From Mugil cephalus (Eukaryota > Chordata > Actinopteri > Mugiliformes > Mugilidae): a stretch of DNA of 64,000 nucleotides. Shown one piece after another: positions 17,440-28,235 of this stretch (position 1 is the first letter of the stretch; each line of letters begins with the position of its first letter). Made by a program: the position numbers and the translations under genes. The notes under the pieces are model-generated. The model made no database searches and was not told where the DNA came from. It saw only the letters and a program-made list of their open reading frames with translations. The stretch spans positions 5,381,501-5,445,500 of the forward strand of contig NC_061781.1 in assembly GCF_022458985.1 (NCBI RefSeq), given 5' to 3'.

Positions 17440-19073
17440 AGATAAGATAAGATAAGATAAGATAAGATAAGATAAGATAAGATAAGATACACATATGGGT
17501 GGACTAAAAAGAATATAATATAAAAGAATATAAGAATACACAAATATCAAAAATATATAAGAAAGCATAATTACAACAAACAAGGCAGTGTTCACGTAAA
17601 GTGTGTATGCTTATAAATATAAATGTACGTATATGTTCACACAAATGTATGTATATGATGCAGACAGTGCAAAAAACAAACTGCAGGTATATAAACGAAA
17701 TATAAATGGCATATATACATGTAGTTAAGATTGAGAGGAGAATTGCAGTATATGTAAGAGATATTGCACATAATTGCACATATGTAGTTGTGGGTCTACT
17801 GGGAGCAGATCTGGTTGCAGAGTCTGACAGCAGAGAGGAGGAAGGACCTGCATCTCAATAGAGACTATACAAAACCCACATTTACATATGCAGCCCACGC
17901 CCCTACATTGATCATGGTCATGACTCCGTAACCCCCACCCCTTTCTATTGATGTATCCGTATAAATGTGGTACATTTCCAGTGTTCTGGGTCGGTTTACC
18001 TTCCCAGACCTAACCTCTGTGTCTGTAAGCTCACCGTATACCGGTATACCAATAAACACTCCACTACAGCAAACTTTGAAACAAGGAGCTTGAGTGTTTT
18101 TCTTCAACACTACTCAGTAGAGGACCAGACTTCAGAGGGTAATCTCACCCACCATTCAACCTAGAACCACCATTGACTACAGTTAATATAATCAGTTTAA
18201 ATGATTATGATTTAATACAAATGTAAGAGGAAAAACCTTTAGAGTCTGTAGTATAAGACATGAATTGAGTAAACATCCTACAGGTTTATGAAGAAAATTA
18301 GCATTGTTGTGGTTGAAGTATGAGTTTCACAAAGTTCTCAAAACAAAACCTCTCTCAAATAAAAACTAATTTATGAAGTTACTATGAAAATATTAATATC
18401 TGTGTATGGCCCATACAGATCTTTGGTTATACTGAGTGTGTCTGAATGGTGTCTTTCGAGTCAAAGCCAGTTGTGTTAATATGAAGCCTGCAGCAGGATG
18501 AGGTGTGATATCATCAGCTAGTAAAGAAGCTGATGGTGGCCTGTTGTGTGTAATCAGCCTGAAGTCACGTTATTGACCAACGGTGGACAAATCAGTACCA
18601 TCTTGTATTTCATTTACATAAACTTTCTCTCTCACCAGCTTTTGGCACCATGCACAGAACGGCCCAGATTTGATACAGTCACTGCAGGAGTTGACGACTG
18701 ACTTTGTGCAGGTTTGTTGTTGTTGACACAGCGCTGCAAAGAAAATCACAAACCTGAACAACATGATCACACATTCAAATAAACCTTTTAGTATCTCTAT
18801 AGATTGGACAAATAAATCTTTTTAATATGTCTATAGATTGGTAGGGATGGGGGGCTCAATGTCAGAATCCTTAAGGCTTAAGAATTTCTGGTTTAGAATA
18901 AGTGAGAATAAATAATCACTGAGCCTGAACATCCTTTGAACAGTCACATCTTTCCACTGATGGATTAATTACAGATTTATTCATTTGCAATTGAATTATC
19001 TAACTTCTACATTTTAAAACTTACCATTCTGCTCCATCATGAGGAGCAGAAGTAACAGCAAACGACGATCCAT
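6309..19073 (-). CDS. itgb2: Integrin beta-2-like subunit (CD18 family), copy A
   Basis: Fifteen coding exons, minus strand: 19025-19073, 18636-18733, 16387-16588, 15956-16126, 15461-15702, 15100-15258, 14901-14996, 14720-14809, 14467-14604, 13412-13602, 12345-12577, 10711-10930, 10365-10567, 9983-10149 and 6309-6374. All phases agree, giving 774 aa. A signal peptide (Leu run, residues 4-11) is followed by a Cys-rich PSI domain. The beta-I domain has MIDAS Asp141-Ser143-Ser145 and ADMIDAS Asp148-Asp149. Cys-rich I-EGF modules, a beta-tail region, a transmembrane helix (about 706-729) and a tail with Asp735, NPIF 756-759 and NPTF 768-771 follow. Phe in both NPxF sites, SQWN before the first, and IIPKSEVG and GFEGSACQC segments point to beta-2 rather than beta-1. 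Beta-2 pairs with leukocyte alpha subunits at the cell surface for adhesion. The last intron is about 3.6 kb and transposon-filled. A teleost-specific beta-2 paralogue is possible. Confidence 0.9.
6741..7250. repeat. Dispersed teleost repeat in the itgb2-A last intron
   Basis: Begins with a CCACAACATTAAAACCACTGAC terminus-type motif and ends near a related inverted motif, GTTTTAATGTTAAG, at about 7,218-7,231. These paired ends suggest a decayed DNA-transposon derivative. Unit B keeps only the first few tens of bases (about 31,216-31,246). No usable open reading frame. Confidence 0.4.
7837..9007 (-). mobile_element. Tc1-like transposon, complete ends, decayed transposase
   Basis: Terminal inverted repeats of about 110-115 bp (7,837 to about 7,950 and about 8,898-9,007) start with CAGCAGGTAAAATAAGTA and are flanked by TA duplications at 7,835-7,836 and 9,008-9,009. 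The minus-strand transposase is split. An N-terminal helix-turn-helix part (8,467-8,838) contains [13 protein letters not shown] and RPRPGAP. A C-terminal part (7,972-8,379) contains the FQQDNDPKH catalytic segment. The middle is frameshifted and shortened. Inserted in the last intron of itgb2-A and absent from unit B. Confidence 0.85.
9200..9930 (+). mobile_element. LTR-retrotransposon remnant
   Basis: Two copies of an end-like segment containing CATATTTGGGTCCAC followed by CGTTACCACAGA lie at about 9,697-9,735 and 9,907-9,942. The first is preceded by an AATAAAACCCC polyadenylation-like stretch. This looks like the U5 end and leader of an LTR element with an internal remnant. Family not assigned; no intact gag or pol. 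Confidence 0.4.
11117..11830 (-). mobile_element. Tc1-like transposon remnant in itgb2-A intron
   Basis: The end at about 11,117 has the GTACTGTGGAAATGTTTTAGG type of terminus. The minus strand at 11,457-11,663 encodes a Tc1-transposase-like C-terminal scrap containing [14 protein letters not shown] and GPSFIFQQ. Frames are broken. The same remnant, interrupted by a LINE, is present in unit B, so it predates the duplication. Confidence 0.6.
17411..17489. repeat. (GATAA)n pentanucleotide microsatellite, unit A
   Basis: About 15-16 uninterrupted GATAA repeats in the intron between itgb2-A coding exons 2 and 3. The matching array in unit B is about three repeats longer. Translated shadows of this array give ILSYL-repeat peptides, which are not genes. 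Confidence 0.97.
17490..18170. repeat. Dispersed repeat block after the microsatellite
   Basis: AT-rich tail-like sequence followed by GTTGCAGAGTCTGACAGCAG at about 17,814, a motif I recognise from common fish interspersed repeats. The block is also present at 40,780-41,460. No coding exon. Confidence 0.35.
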
Positions 19074-19734
19074 GACCTGGTGACAAAACAACACATTTTT
19101 GCAGCCATTAACCAGCAGATGAGTAAAATCATGATATTAGATATTACATAAAGGTCAACAATGAAGCAATCACTTTTAATTTAAAATGCTCCTCCTAAAA
19201 ATACATGGAATATGTTAAATTATTTCCTATTATTACAATATTTGCATCATTTACTAGTGTACCCAATGTTTTTTGCGAGCAAGTGTGTGCACACTTAGAT
19301 GTCATTTGTTCTCTGCATTTAACCCACCCAAATGAGCTCACAGCACATCTCAGGCAGCATCCTGGATAAAAGCCAAGGCTGAATATGGTGAGACGGCACT
19401 GAAGACTTATTATACTTTGTGAATATTTTCATTGAAAGCTTACAAAAATAAAAAAAGACATTTTTACTAAGGTATAACAGCTGCAACAAACTATTACATA
19501 TTTTTTTCAAGTAATGCATCGATCCGAGTAGTCTATTAATTATGTGATTAACTTGCTACTAAATAATAAACATAATCATTACAATTTGTCTTTCAACCTC
19601 TTATTTGTGCTGTATCTTGTTGCAGGAAAACAGCCAGTTGATATTTGTGAGTTGTAATGTCACATACCAACATTTTATTGGACGTCATATTGGACTGTGC
19701 ATCAGACCTAGGGTGGGTCTTAATTCTAACAAGG
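19074..19734. other. itgb2-A upstream region
   Basis: Presumed 5' UTR and promoter side of itgb2-A. Any upstream non-coding exon could not be placed. The matching unit B region (42,363-43,024) is nearly identical, so the two integrin copies probably started with the same proximal regulatory sequence. I see no TATA box or CpG-rich stretch that I would call with confidence. Confidence 0.35.
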
Positions 19735-20604
19735 TCACCAATCACATAGGAGGCCTGATGCCGTCTCTAAAAACACAATAATCTTTTTGTCTGTTGTGCC
19801 TGCAGTCAAGCACTGCTCTGGCATCTCTGGGTGCAGCACATCAGGGTACGGCACACCAGGCTCATCCACAACGTCGCTGGAAGGGTGTGATATGAGGTCA
19901 AGTGGGGTGTCCAGCACCCGACCATACAGCATCATGGAGGGGCTGAGGCCTGTGCTTTCATGTGGGGCCGTACGCAGAGCAGAGCAGATTTGTGACAAGT
20001 ATTTATCCCACATTGTGTGTTTCTCCCCAACACTGGCAGGTATGGCAGTTCTGACAGTCTGGTTCACACGTTCTGTTGAGTTTGTTTGGTAAGCAGTGGT
20101 AAGCCTGTGCACAGATCGCAGGGTAGAAACAACATGCTCAAACAATTCACTGACAAAGGGTGAACCTCTGTCACAGATTAGGTAGGTTGGGGCACCATGT
20201 CTGGAAAACATTTTACCGACAAACTTGATGCTGCCACCCACTGCCACCTGTGCTGTTGCCTCTCTAACTGCACACACCTCAATCCATTTAGAAAAGTAGT
20301 CAACAAAGACCAGCAAGTGGGTGTTACCAGATACAGTTTGGGGCAATGGGCTGACAAAATCCATTCCTTCATACTCCCAGGGCTTTTGGGGCAAAATAGG
20401 AACCATGAGACCAACTGGTTTCCTCCAGCTCGGTTTTGTGATCTGACAGACTGAGCAGGATGGGACATACCAATTGACATCTGCTGCCATCTTGGGCCAA
20501 AACAAACCTGAACAGCAACCTTTGGTTTGAAAAACCAAGGTGAACTGCTGTGGGGTGGTCATGATAATGGGAGAGCAAGGTGCCATGGATTGATGTGGGG
20601 GCAT
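19735..20604 (-). mobile_element. Ty3/gypsy-type integrase fragment, unit A
   Basis: An open minus-strand frame of 289 aa resembles the integrase of Ty3/gypsy retrotransposons. It has a zinc-finger remnant (CSVC), a core with the first Asp in MDFVSPLP, the second in CDRGSPF and the Glu in the NSTERVNQTV segment, then a MMLYGR C-terminal segment. No reverse transcriptase, gag or LTR pair is attached, so this is a fragment. A shortened copy with an internal deletion sits in unit B at 43,025-43,600, so the insertion predates the duplication. Confidence 0.8.
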
Positions 20605-22085
20605 AAAGCTTCAGTTCTTTCAGAGGATGCAAACTACACATGGCTTTTGGGTCTGAGTAGTAAATCAGACTGTCATGAACAATAAACTGTGGGGATTGTT
20701 TTTGTCTGAGTCAGTATGCAGATTCGCCTCCACATCTCTGAGAAGCTGCCTGATGTCGGGGTCATTCTTCTGCAGCTGTTTCAGTTGTGAGCTATCTGCT
20801 AAAAGCAGGTGTGGGGGACATATCCAATACTCTAATCATCACCAAAGTCCCATCCACCTACTGGTTTTTATGGAAAATAATTAAGTTTTTTTTTTTGTAA
20901 AAAAAACAAAACAAAACAATAAAATACTTTGGCTCAGTAGACTGGCTGAACGTTGCTTAAATGCACTGCTCCTGTCCTGTTCAACTAGCAGCAGGTTGTA
21001 AGTAGCATTACAAACAGATGGAGTGACAGCGGGGACAGTCAATCTCATGGGAAACCGCGGGAGCCTATTGGAGAGCAATATTTAGGTTAGAGGCTGGACT
21101 TTTAGCAAAGACCAGTCTTTGTGGTCCATAATTATTAACTCAACATTATGGACATGGACATTTTTGGATATTAACAGGGAAGTGTCCCTATCATCCTTGT
21201 CCAATTCTACGCCTCTGTTCGCTCCCTGCTCTCGCTCCGAGTTTTCTGGATTACACTCTGTGATTACACTCTGTTTGATTCCATGGTTTGTCGTGCTGGT
21301 TGCACTAAAGACTATAGTGTGCCCTTTATCAAGCCGGTCTCAACACACACAAACATTCAAATTAGACAAATAAATTGTCATACCTTTAGATTTCGGGCGT
21401 TGCGTGTTCCCACTTGTGTGCCAAGATCAACGAGCTGACCCTTATCCAGTCCCTTTGTGGTTGCCAGTTATATCGTCTGCGAGACTGACCCTGTTGGCTC
21501 TAAATTTCTCCAGTTACTATTAGAAATTACATAAAAGTCAAGAAACCAGACGGAAGCCACAGACTTGTGCTTCCTTACAGGTTTAGTGGTACTTTATTTC
21601 TCACAGCCAAGTGCACTAGACAAAGTGAAACTGGAACAACCCAACGACAAGCATCTGGGGTGTAGTTTATATAGTCTTGGTGTGTGTGAACGTGTGTTTA
21701 TTTAGCTCTGTTCACTGTTGGACTTGTTCTTGGTGATAGCGTCAACACTTTCCTGTTTTTGACACATTTGGTTTTATGCCCAGAAAAGGTCACATGGTGT
21801 TCCTGGTGTGTGAGCCGATTCCTGGCCCATTATTTTCAGTGTTCCCATACAACCTATTTACTGTATATCTGTCTATCCATATATGCATATAGGCATATGT
21901 AATTTCTCCAACATCAACCAACCCGGTATATACATATACAGACACATATAAGCACACTCACACTCACACCCAAATACACACTAAAAGCTGTTGAGAGACA
22001 TGGCAGGACACTGAAGCTCGAGGTAAGGAGGAGCTACCGTTCAGTAAATAATTGCATGTAATGTCTTTTGTCAATGCAAAACTTG
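20605..22085. other. Transposon-derived spacer, unit A
   Basis: Continues from the integrase fragment into A-rich and CA-rich sequence. It shares 21,040-22,020 with 46,640-47,560 in unit B. Several short frames exist but none resembles a host gene. Confidence 0.4.
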
Positions 22086-22510
22086 GGGCCCGCCACACCT
22101 AAATGTGGAGTGCCCAACCACCCAGGCAGTAGGGACCTAAGGGACTGTACCTCCATGCCCATGCCCCAAGTATTAACATAAATAAAAATAAATATGATAA
22201 AATCAGGAAAATTTTAAATCAAGTGTGATAAAATAGAATTATGAAGAATTAAAATCATGTAAAAGCCTGATTAGGAAGATGAGTTTTAAACCTCATTTTA
22301 GAAGTAGCAACAGTCTCTGTGACCCTGGGGCTCTCCTGCAGGCTGTCCCACAGCTGGGAGCCATAATAACTGAATGCTGCCTCTCTGTGTGCCTTACATC
22401 TATCTCTTGTAAAATTTATCATGTCATCCATGCCCGAAAGTTTGTCTTTGCTTTGAGTGAGTCTGGTTTGGCTAAATATGTGAGATTGTTAAGTTTTTGG
22501 CAGTAATAGC
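22086..22510. repeat. Dispersed repeat shared by both units
   Basis: Contains GGCTGTCCCACAGCTGGGAG followed by CCATAATAACTGAATGCTG, a pattern I recognise from high-copy teleost interspersed repeats. The homologous stretch is 49,190-49,570. Confidence 0.45.
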
Positions 22511-23911
22511 ACACGGTTTCCTTACTTAGAAGTCACTATAATGAACATGGAATCAGTGCCAAAACTGTGTTGGTTTTTCTTGCCACCGTTGTCTCAGTGC
22601 TGGCTCTAGGTGTTTCAGGCTGTGGTTTCTGTAAAAAGCCTTTTTATTGTTGTAGACACTATAAATTAATTAAAGAATAAGAATAAAACGCCATGAGAAG
22701 GGGTGAGGGTCAGCTAATGCTTTATTTTTGACAATAACAAGAGACCCTACCATGTGTTCATCTCCACAAGAACACAGCAGAATGGTAGAGGTGGGATCAA
22801 ACAGGAGACTGGCTGAATGTCACTTGGTAAACTGTGTGTAAGCAGCCAAGCTCAGGCACAGTTTAGCTGTGGCTCATTATGACACATCAGTCTGGTCTAA
22901 TTCAGCATGCAGCTGCATTTTAACACATGCAAGTCCTAGTTCAAACCATTCTAACCCACCAGCTTTTCAAATGCTAAGTGACAGATTGATTGGTGACCGA
23001 CATGATGGCCTGGAGAAGTTTATTCACCTGTAAGGAGCAGGCATCAGGTTAGGACTATGCAATCTTTAACAACCAAAACACAATCGAGGAAAAACGAAAA
23101 ACAAATATAACCAGCTTTGTGTTAAAATTCTAAAGGTGTTACCTCAGCTTACAGTATACCCCATCAACAGATGAGCTATACGGGCTCCTGGTGTGCATCC
23201 ATCTTGGTGGAAATCTAGCAGCTCCAGCAGCTGCAAGCATTTTGATGGAATATTTCTTAAAGAAAAACATGTACATTCTTCTTGATGAGGTTCAGATTAC
23301 AAGATCTTCAGGTCAAATCTTTCAGTTTGTTTCTTGCACAGAATTTGAAATAATCACATCAGCCAGTAGGAATATATTAAAGAATAATCAGCTATGATCA
23401 AAACCCAAAAGAAATGCTGTTGTTGCCTTTCATAGTCACAGGATTTTCAACCTGCTGCAATCTCAGCCATTATAAACACAAAATAGTATAGTATAGCAGT
23501 CCAGGGGTGTAAGTCTAGGACACGGTAAAAGGAAAAAGGAAACAGAAAGAACTGCTGAAAATGGAGCAGAGATCTTAGGCCTTGTTCAGACCTTGCATTA
23601 ATATCCTGGGCCGTCTGATCACCAGTGGCCTGTGTTCACACCTGACACTGATGCAGCTTCACATGCGTCCCCAGCCAGCTCTTCAGATCCAATCTCAGTT
23701 GTGCACTCTGTATAAATAAACACCGATATCATTCGGGGTGTAGAAGAATATTTTAAGGCCGCTGTCTGTAATGGATCTCTGCCGCAGTTTCAGAACCATA
23801 AACGGAGCAGCAGTGCAAGGTCTGAACGCGGCCCAAGTCTTCTCTCTCTAAGACTAAACAAATTAACAGCAGGACAGCGAAAGGAAGCGAGATCCACTGG
23901 TTTGAAGTTCT
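22511..23911 (-). other. 3' flank of the ubxn4 fragment
   Basis: Matches the 3' UTR and downstream region of the complete ubxn4 at about 49,571-50,977 almost base for base. A candidate AATAAA on the gene strand is the TTTATT near 22,724. No separate gene visible. Confidence 0.45.
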
Positions 23912-26900
23912 CTACATTTGCTGGGTGGAGTTCCCATTCCAGGTGTTGTTGTCGTCTTCGCTGTCCTCCTGAGTCCTCAGCCTACAAACTTGGCCATCTT
24001 TCTTGAAGTCCTTAGTCCGACTCTCTAAAGTGTGCTTGGAGAGTGATTCTCTGGAAAAATGAGAAAAATGAAATAAAGTAAATTAATAACTTCTTTGTTT
24101 GATTACAAAGTTTTGCGTATGGTCCAACAATCTTGGTTTAAGAGTCAACGTAACACCAGACCACTTACAACCCATTTCCAAAAAACTGGGATGTTGTGTA
24201 AAACAAAACAAAAAATAAAAACAGAAAGCCATAAGTTGCTAATAAGTTACGATATTATCATTTAATCTCTGACATTTAACACTGATGATAAATGATTAAT
24301 TTATGAATTAAATATTCAAGTATTTACAAACCACGTATTAAGACGTCATTAGGACCGGTCTAAATAATAAGCTGTATAAATGTACATTCAAATAGTTTAT
24401 GAATTGTTTCCTTATACCTTTGAAAGGAACCACTAATACTAAGTGTGTTAATCGATGGTTTACACGAGTGTATGATTCATGATTAATTCAGGTAGTTAGA
24501 AACCATGTAGTAGTTGCTAGTAACCTATTTGTTCAAGTTTTCCAGACGGAAAAGTAGCACCTCACCTCTTTGCTTTGTTGGAGGATGATGCTGAGTTGAT
24601 GACAGAGCCGGATTCCTGGGACGGGCCTCTGGATGCTGCTGCTGCTGTAGTAGGCGGTGGACTCGAAAACAGGAAGGAGCTGAGGAATCTCCAAACAGCC
24701 AGCAGAGGGTAGAGGAGCGAGCCCAGAAGTGCCCAAATATTCCCCCCGGACGACTGGACCGTGTTTGCCGGCCTACCAGACTGATAAAGAAAGAGAGAGA
24801 GAGAGAGAGAGAGAAGGCCTCGTCAGGTCCAGGACCTCATTAAAACATGACGGCTAGGGCTGCGTATTGTTTACATTTCATCAATTCTCATTCCAGTTAC
24901 GCTTAGTGATTCTGGTCAACACAAAAATGAACCCGACTGGCTCAACTAGCGTTTGGCAGTGACTGACTGCAGGTTATGGCGTTTATGTCCCACAGTACTC
25001 TGAAAGATCCTTTACTGTGAGCACTGGGAATGATCCTTTCCACCCCTGTATCCTCTGTGATGAAGCCTCTAAGATCATGATCAGGAAGTCTTTTCTTGAA
25101 AACAAATACTGTGCAAGTTGTTGTGATCTGGATCAAAGGTGGAATGCTGGGATGTGGACACTAATTTACTCACTGGCAAAAGCACAACAGAAGCACTTGA
25201 AGTCAGTTCCAGCTCCAGCAGAGTCTTGTTCAGGTCTTCACTGGTGAACTCTCGCCGAGGGAACATAGTTGCCAAGGTAAACTTCACATAGCGGCTTCCC
25301 ACTTCCTGAAGCAGAAGAAGCACAAAACAATTCCCTGTGACTCTTTGTGAAGAGAGACAGCACTGGGAGGTACACTTCAAAATGTTCAATGACATCATTC
25401 AAAGATTATTTGAAATCTATGTGTGATTGTCTTTATTTCAATGGACACACTCCAATGGCCTAATACAAAATGCCATCACGTATTTGACATAAATTATTAC
25501 TTTTCATGGCAAAATGTCTGCTGACATTCCACCAGAAAGACAAACACTAAACAGGTCACTTTTAACAGATTTACATTTCAATAACCTTAAATATGCGCCA
25601 TCTACAGTTATTCCTTCAAACGGATTATATCGCCTGCTGAAATCCTCTTAAAGTAGCATAGAAAAAAAAATTATTGGTGGTAATTTTTGGCAAACCTGAA
25701 CAGCATAGTCCTGAACCTCCTGCAATCTGCTGAGAGCGGGGAACTGGTTGGTGAAGGACGAGCCATCTGGGAGGCGGAACTGTATCCTTGCGATGGTACT
25801 GGTCATACATGCACATGATGAGACACAGGATAAAAAGAGAGGAACAATACTGAGGGTTCAATGTGGAATATTACAACAGATCCAACATCCAAGACATTTT
25901 TTCAACGGCACACGATCTAACGGTCCATTGTGACCAATGTAACGATCATCCCTGCAGTACAGTATGACTGGTAGCATTCACAAACCCAAACACACCAGCC
26001 TAACCTGCCAAACAACACGAGTGTCATTTGACTGGCTCCACCAGCTCCACGGTGAGTGGATGGGACTTGGGTCCCACCCCGAAAAATCTAGTGGAATTAA
26101 AGCAGCGTCTATCATAAAATTCTGCTGCATGTTCCCGTTCCTTGACTCATTTTCCTGTGCCCAGGGGGCAGATTTGAACGATGTTGACAATGCTTAGGCC
26201 AAACAGAAGAGAAATTAAGCATATATCACAATGTTGTGACATGTCTTTGTCTATACGTATCTGAACCATTTATGACCTGTGAAGCTATCAACTCCTTTAT
26301 ACCAGTGGCCCATTTACCTCCTCTCCCTGACTAATGCCTCCTTCCTGGTCTTCTGTTCTTCCTCTCTGGCCTGCAGTAGGGCCTGCTTGGCAGCCTTATC
26401 GTCTTCCTGGGTCTTGGCATAGCGGGCTGCTCTATCAGCTCGGTCCTGCAGAACACCAGAACAAAGGTCAAGAGGCTCCAGTTAAAGAAGAGCTGTGAGG
26501 GTTTTATGTATAGGAAGTATGTACACTGCTACCACTCATTACACTACATGGTATATATATTATACCATTCATTGAATATATTATATCTATATGATTGATG
26601 CCAAAGACACTGAGGATATACTACTACTGTATATGGTGCTTCAAAATACATGGCAGCACACATGAATATATGTATGAATGAATAAGTCAATAAATACACA
26701 AACAAACAAACAAAAAAACCTCAAAAATGCAGGAATAGACATCACTGGGCTTGGAACTACCTGAACAGTAAATGAGAAAACATTCTCAGTCTTGGATTGT
26801 GGCATCCCGTTAAGTCAGGTGTGTCCAAACTACAGTCAGTTGGGTTCATTTTTAATTGAGCTGTAGCAAATTCATATTACACATTATGTAATATGGTCCT

Positions 26901-27334
26901 CATAGGGGGCATGAGGATTGGATGGAGCAGTTGGATGCTGCTACTTTTCTGTGCATTTGAGAAAACAAATCCAACCTTAGAACCTTTGATCCAAACTTTT
27001 AAAATGAGAGCCCAATGGATGTTCTGCCAAATAACAAGATCCAACCATATTAGCTCACTTTTAAACAGAGCCAAAAAAAAAGCCTTTGTGAATGTGTTTT
27101 TTTACGTATCAACTAGCAGCTTTTTTTCCCCACTTCCTCTACTTTAAATAGAGACTAAAATAAGGTTACCATGGCAATCTGCTGTTTGACCCTCTCTCTG
27201 GCAGCCTTCTCCTCTGCCTTCTCTCTGTTTCTTTCCTCCAAGAGAGGCTTGGTCTTGTCTTCTTCCTGTTTCCTCTTGAAGTCCTGCATGTTTTTCCCCA
27301 GCTTCCGCCGCTCCATTTCCTTTTTGATCTCACT
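23912..27334 (-). pseudogene. ubxn4: Truncated 3' copy of ubxn4 (exons 8-13 only)
   Basis: Six exons matching exons 8-13 of the complete gene: 27170-27334, 26318-26445, 25696-25798, 25174-25305, 24566-24780 and 23912-24050. Lengths are identical to the complete gene, all frames are open and splice sites are kept. They encode the coiled-coil region, the UBX domain with its FPR motif (MFPRREF), the hydrophobic hairpin and the C-terminus. The fragment has no exons 1-7, no start and no ubxn4 promoter, because the duplication breakpoint fell in intron 7 (about 27,705). The next sequence upstream is the 3' flank of c2orf76-B. It is most simply a non-functional by-product, but a read-through transcript could still use these exons. 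The lack of disabling changes suggests a young duplication or gene conversion. Confidence 0.88.
24786..24814. repeat. (AG)n tract at the exon 12 acceptor, unit A
   Basis: Short GA run immediately 5' (gene strand: CT-rich) of the exon 12 acceptor of the ubxn4 fragment. The equivalent tract in the complete ubxn4 is about three times longer. Confidence 0.85.
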
Positions 27335-27699
27335 CTGACACAGAATGAAACAGAAACAGAAACAGAAACAGTTACAGTTAGGTCAGGGGTGGAGTGGGCT
27401 GAATGAATCGTACATTCCATCAGTCAGGATTCACACTATGAAAAAGACTCAAAGACAACGTTAAATAAGACATTTTACAGAGATGGAACAACAAAACGAA
27501 TCAGCCATGAAAAAGGAAACAAAAACACCTGATCTGAGAAATGAGGCTGTGTAGAAAAAAACAAACAAACTGTAACTGTACCAAAATCCAGTTGGGGACA
27601 TATTTCAAATAATAGGTCATACCCTGGCTGCATATATATATAATATAGTGTATTTTCCCCTTTGGCGTCATGATGGTTTCCAGTCTTATGTGATGCTTA

Positions 27700-27712
27700 T
27701 GTGATTCTTCCA
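27700..27712. other. Duplication junction (A/B breakpoint)
   Basis: To the left, the sequence follows ubxn4 intron 7 up to GTGAT (matching 54,682-54,686). To the right it follows the c2orf76 3' flank from TCCATATC (matching 396-403). Only about three unassigned bases lie between. I see little shared sequence at the two parental breakpoints, which points to end joining rather than recombination between long repeats. Confidence 0.82.
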
Positions 27713-28235
27713 TATCTTATTTGGGGGGATGTCATGTATCTCAGTTTCCAGTTCCTCCTCAGTTAATCAGTAGTTCCTATATATGCATTGACACTTGACA
27801 TGCAGTCTGTCTAAGTCTGTTATTATAAGGCCAGGCCCAGGTATGTTTTTGCCTAAAAACATGTTTTTTCACAAAACTTCCATATTAACATTTTTCTAAC
27901 TGTAAAATATTATAAGCGCTCACCTTATTGAGTACAATGTAGGGAATATAAGACACAAAACATTTTAAAACCAGTCTTTATTCAGCAATTTTAAAACAAA
28001 CACATTTTCTTAATTAATGGAAGAAAAAGGTTCAAAAATAAAAATACACAGGCATACCACTGATACTTAGGCATCAGCTTGAAAAAAAAAAAAATATAAA
28101 AAGCAAACAAAGAACCTAAGCTTAACGACACTGTTATTGTTTTGTTTTATTTTAATAATCAGTATTGTTTGTGGCATGCCTGATATTTATCCTCCATCTT
28201 TTAAGAAAGTCCTCTACGAATGTGAAACACTGTGG

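Noticed and set aside
17340..17595. Open frames with repeated ILSYL units (also at 40,617-40,835)
   Set aside because: They are translations of the (GATAA)n microsatellite and have no gene context.
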